NCBI GenBank assembly: GCA_003254905.1 | Contig: QANU01043887.1 | Location: 1 to 64,000, forward strand | Source: Nissolia schottii | Lineage: Eukaryota > Streptophyta > Magnoliopsida > Fabales > Fabaceae | DNA length: 64,000 bases | Direction of reading: 5' to 3' | In this document: positions 59,710 through 64,000 of the stretch, piece by piece | Position numbering within the stretch: position 1 is the stretch's first letter | Layout of the letters: the number at the start of each line of letters is the position of its first letter | Notes under the pieces: model-generated | The model's database searches: none | Seen by the model: the letters and a program-made list of their open reading frames with translations, nothing else | What the model was told of the DNA's origin: nothing | Program-made: the position numbers and the translations under genes

Positions 59710-60673
59710 GAATGAGATGACAAATACTAACAAAACCTAGAGTGTCAAAGTCACATCTCTCCCTTTCAATATAAGGTCAATTTATAAGAAAAACACACAA
59801 CAATTAGGTCTGCAAGTCTCAGACTTCTCTAGGGGAATCCTAGTGACCGGTGCAGCGTTGATAACCGCTGCAACGATGTCTAGAAACCCAAAATTTTGCT
59901 CCAACTCCCTCTTGCTTGTCCTTTGCACATATTATCTGGTTCCTATGACACTCACAACTCAAATAACAAAGGTTAAACACATAGGTTACTCAAGATAAAT
60001 AATTTACTCATAATTGGTGTTTTAAACCATAGAATTTTCCTAGTTAATTACAGAATGGACAATGTGCAAAAGCAATGTAATTACGTGTTTTCGTACACAT
60101 TTTTAGTCTTCAATATTTACTTTTGGAGAGATAATTGGGGCATAAATGCCCCTCATCAAACTACCCCACACTAAAACAATTGTATATCCTCATGCAAATA
60201 GTTAAGAACAGAAGCAGACTAAAAACAATTAAAGAAAAGAAAAACAAAGAAACTCTTTTTGGTGCGGCAACCCTATTTACATCTCCTGCAAAGCTGCAAA
60301 GCTTAAGGAGGCACTGAAGCTGACTCAATAACTACCAAAAAACTGTGCGATACATATTACAAACCAAGAATAAGAATAGAACTAAACTAGAGATGACATC
60401 ACAATGTAACAAAGTTAACTTTTCTTTTTTCACTAGCATATAACAATCATGAGCAGAAAACAAATCAAGGCATGTATGATCAATTGGGCCTCACTGGTTG
60501 TAGTGTGTTTCACTCCTCACTCAGAGTGTATGGTTCATCCAATGCTTACTCAATCACTTCACTAGAGTCACCTCTATAGGGTTGACTTTCTTCTAAGCAT
60601 CACAGATCACCCACTAGACATGCAATGCATCAAAAGGTCTTTTAAGGATTGTAATGAGGCCAATGCCAAGGTT

Positions 60674-60707
<34 letters not shown>

Positions 60708-61255
60708 GGACAAGTGAGCTAAAGCTTAAGACATAATAAAACAGTGGCATATGTGCTAACCAATAGTGCAAGGAATTTTCCTTGATTCAATTAGTTCCTT
60801 TGTCCCTTTTCTCCCAATCAAGTGACAAATCCCTAAACAACTTCTTTATTTTTCTCACACTTTTTTTATTTCAATTTTCTTGGGGAAAATTGTCTCCATT
60901 ACACTACTAACTCAGGGGAGAGTTTCTTTTGGTGCACTAAGTTGATTGTTTTATAAATTTGTTTGCCTCAAAAATTTTGTTAGGCAATTTTTTTCTTATT
61001 TTCCAACCAACTAGTTCATTTGTGGTCTTTCTCCCCCACACCTAGATGTTACATGTCCTCATGTAGCCCCACACTTATTATTTAGCACATATAACAACAT
61101 ACCAAAGCTCTGCTAAGCCTTATTCAATCAAGTTTGTAACAAAAAAAGTATGTTTACGGGAAAACATGTGAGAGTAGCGAAAGAGAGAGATGACGACTTG
61201 ATTGATGACTCTTCTGCTATACTTGCACACATTCTCATGAAAATGTATTTTTTTA
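59710..61255. other. Intergenic, possible LTR-retrotransposon debris
   Basis: 'gggcataaatgcccctcatc' (about 60139-60158) resembles the end of some plant LTRs, but no partner, PBS or coding region was found. A (TA)n microsatellite lies at 60676-60705. Frames here are short and featureless. Confidence 0.4.
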
Positions 61256-61733
61256 GGCTTAATTAAGTTTTTAACCCCTGTAAAATTAGAAAGTTTGATT
61301 TTAGTCCCTGTGTGAAATTTTTAGTCCCTGTAAAAATTCGAAGTTTGGTTTTGGTCCCTGTGGATGGCTGGAGTTAACGGCGCTGAAGTGGCGTGCTACG
61401 TGGTGGTTAGAGAGACAATGAGGTTGGGGTGGGGGTTAGAGAGACAAATGAGGGAAGACAGATGGTGGGGTGGAGTTTTTTTTTTTTTTTAATTCTAACC
61501 GTCGGGTCAGGTTGGGATGGAGTGGGCAAGTTATGGGTTAGAATTTTTAATTCATGTTAATGCCATGTGGCACGCGACATCAGCGCCGTTAACAGCCATG
61601 TCATTGCAGTTAACTCCAGCCATCCACAGGGAACAAAACCAAACTTTGAATTTTTACACGGACTAAAAATTTCACACAAGGACTAAAACCAAACTTTCTA
61701 ATTTTACAGGGGCTAAAAACATAATCAAGCCTT
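61256..61733. mobile_element. MITE with ~200-bp inverted arms (Mutator-like)
   Basis: The left arm begins AGGCTTAATTAAGTTTTTAA and the right arm ends with the complement (inverted: AGGCTTGATTATGTTTTTAG). The arms pair nearly to the centre, including TTAACGGCGCTGA near 61374-61386 against TCAGCGCCGTTAA near 61580-61592. The flanks are T-runs, so the target duplication cannot be read. Arm length and lack of coding suggest a Mutator-derived MITE; the 'GTCCCTGT' wording is common in legume MITEs (recollection). Confidence 0.75.
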
Positions 61734-62500
61734 TTTTTATTATAAACTCTATTGAACAAAATTTATAAACCTTTTTTCTTCTGTTAAAAATTGCCACTAA
61801 CAACAAACTCTCCCCACTTGCACACATTCTTCATGAAAGTTACAAAGTCTCTTGAACAAATATTACAAACCTTTGTAGCTGCAGTCACCAGCTTCTGTTG
61901 CTCTCATTACAAATTATTATCATGAGTCACAAACTTTATTAAATGACATTAATTATGAGTGCATTTGTTTCAACTTTTAAAAAAGTGATTAAAATTTTAA
62001 TTTTTGATATAGAGTTTAAAAAGTTGAAATAGGTTTTTTTTTGTAAAATTATTCTGTTTAGCTTCTCCAAAAAGTTAAAAAACAATTTTTTAAGATTTAG
62101 ATTATTTTTAAATTTTTTTGTAAATATACGAAAATGATTATTTCAGCCAAAAACAAAAGTGATTATTTTTGTAAATAAGCTCAAACAAGAAATTTTTTTT
62201 GTTACAATTGTAACTGAAAAAGGTTACCACATCAAGTTAAGTGTTACAAACTTTTGTGAACTTCTACAAATATGTTGGAGAGAGAAAACGAACATAAAAA
62301 AGAGAAAGAAAAAAATTGGAGAGAGAAGGGGATTCAATCCTATATCTTGTCCTTTATCATTTCCATTAACACTCATGTGACCCATCTATTATTTTTCTTT
62401 TATGTGTGTATTGGGACAAGCAATATGGTGACACTATATTGCTTTGTCCAAAGATCATTTCCGTAATGAGACATATGTACAAATGTCTATGTCAAAATTA
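61734..62500. other. Intergenic, no recognised gene
   Basis: AT-rich DNA. 'gcatttgtttcaacttttaa' (about 61960) and 'gctcaaacaagaaatttttt' (about 62179) suggest another small hairpin element, but the pairing is weak. Confidence 0.4.
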
Positions 62501-62519
62501 CTAAGAATATTTGGTATGA

Positions 62520-63325
62520 AGTAATTTATCTAGATTATTGATAATGTAATTTTAAAATTATCTAGCAATCCACATTAACCTATTTGGTTACGCAATATTG
62601 TTGGTAATGTGAATTGGTCAAATAATTTACATTACCTCCAAAGTGGTAATGTAGATTACCTCCCTATAATGTCTATCTAAATTATCACCTGTCAAATAAC
62701 TTTTCAACTTTTATTATGAAAAGAATACTCGCCCTTACTAACATAAAGACACACCCCCTCCACCACCACTACCACAGCCACTGCAACCCACAACCACACC
62801 ATTGTCATCATCACAATCAATGTCACCACTAACTAGCTATATTGTCATCGTCGTTGCTGTCATTGTCACTGCCACTACCATCCACTCACTACAACCACCG
62901 CCACCACCACCACACCACCATCACCATTGTTGCCACCACCACCACCTATCACCCACCATTAGTGTCAGCATCGTCACCATTATCACTGCTACCACTGTCG
63001 TTGTCGCCTTTAGCACCACCACAATTGCAATACATTAACTAATTTTATTATTTTATTGTTATTATTTTTTTATTATATATTATATAGCATTATTATTATT
63101 TTGTTTTTTATTTATTTATTTTATTATTATTTGGAGGGCATTATGGTCTAGTGTATATTACTTGATAATCTTTTTTATATGTCAAACAATGTAATCTAAA
63201 TTTTAAGTTACATTACCTATGTATATTAAACACTACAATGTAACATTATCAATAATTTAAAAAGTGGTGATCATTATGGAAGATAATACAGATTACTAAT
63301 AATCTTGAAAGGTAATGAAGCAAAC
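62520..63325. mobile_element. Possible MITE family with GTAAT-TAGATTACC words and a CAC-rich core
   Basis: The outer blocks (62520-62700 and 63140-63320) are rich in GTAATnTAGATTAC words and their complements (for example 'gtaatgtagattacctcc' and 'ggtaatg'). The middle (62755-63010) is an imperfect CAC/CAT trinucleotide repeat. The arrangement suggests an inverted-arm element around a simple repeat. No termini or target duplication were established. Confidence 0.4.
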
Positions 63326-64000
63326 ATTGCTCAAGAGAAAAAGAGTTTTATTGGTAACGTGGAGTACAGTAGAATATGCTTTATAAATTTAATCACCACT
63401 TAGTTGACAAATTAACCGATAAAAACATGCCAATGTGGAACGTGGGGACACAGACTTAGTTGATAATTTAACTAAATACGCAGCTTTGAAGAAGCTGGCA
63501 TTTGGCAGAACGTGCCATACAATAGTATGTAGCCAACTACTACAACTTGCTATGCCAAGGTTTCACCTTAATCAATTTCCAACTCAAAAATTCTCAATAT
63601 AGTAAATGTGTCATTGTTTCTCTTTTATGTCTGTCTGCTGTTATCCATGAAACAGCAGCTATTGGGTCAAATGAAAAATAATGGCTGCCGGTTCAAGTTT
63701 GGTCCTGCCAAATTTTAAATATTCAAATAAAGGGGTCCATTAAGACGCATAGAATGATACATATTAAGTGATTAGAAAAACCAGGAATCCCTATCAAAAG
63801 ATAATGGGAGCCAATTAAGCCTTTGGATAAGACAATTAGAAATTCTATACCTGCCAGCTTGAAATTATATTAATGCTATTTGGATTCCCCGATTTGTATT
63901 CTCTATATCCTTTTGAATAACTTCATTTCAATTTTGTTTGGTGTCAACTAAAAATAAAAATAATTTGTTATGAAAAACTATATAAATAACATTTTTACCT
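63326..64000. other. AT-rich intergenic DNA at the right edge
   Basis: No coding frame, RNA gene or element was recognised. Confidence 0.55.

Noticed and set aside
62802..63042. His/Pro/Thr-rich frames
   Set aside because: They come from an imperfect CAC trinucleotide repeat; two overlapping frames are equally open, showing no coding signal.

Overview
This is plant nuclear DNA, most likely from a legume. That identification is an inference from GT-AG introns, AT-rich intergenic DNA, many plant transposon families and a plastid-targeted chlorophyll-synthesis enzyme; no marker fixes the species. It is transposon-dominated, with three well-supported host genes: a SIP1 aquaporin (39697-42365, +), the Mg-protoporphyrin IX monomethyl ester cyclase CRD1/CHL27 (43159-44931, -) and a DHHC protein S-acyltransferase (51417-55261, -). 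An extra SIP1-type first exon lies about 4 kb upstream of SIP1. The genes share no evident pathway and are ordinary neighbours.

Layout. Bases 1-12948 are a tandem array with a unit of about 1.3 kb, running off the left edge. Each unit carries a TATA-like segment and a retrotransposon primer-binding-site motif, so the array looks like amplified LTR plus leader sequence. A 578-bp non-autonomous hAT element (9727-10304) sits in it. Fragments of a receptor kinase, a LINE and an NBS-LRR gene follow (12953-15230).

Bases 15219-32740 are a deep transposon nest. A decayed Ty1/copia element is broken by a solo LTR (15311-18703, target duplication GTTAG), which is itself broken by a second LTR-type element (15847-18523, duplication CCCTC). 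Downstream, the copia polyprotein is interrupted by an insert that contains a hAT-like element (22808-30595), which contains a hAT element with a nearly intact transposase (23486-30442, duplication TTGACAAC). That element appears to have received an insertion of its own family.

Bases 32740-45500 hold the SIP1 and CRD1 genes with MITEs, a long-inverted-repeat element (37424-39360) and an assembly gap (43052-43130). Bases 45500-49710 are another LTR-type element (duplication CCCCA), with a 1.3-kb internal duplication joined at a single N. The S-acyltransferase gene follows; its intron 2 contains a copia LTR fragment. From 56000 to the end there is no recognisable host gene, only LINE debris, MITEs and simple repeats.
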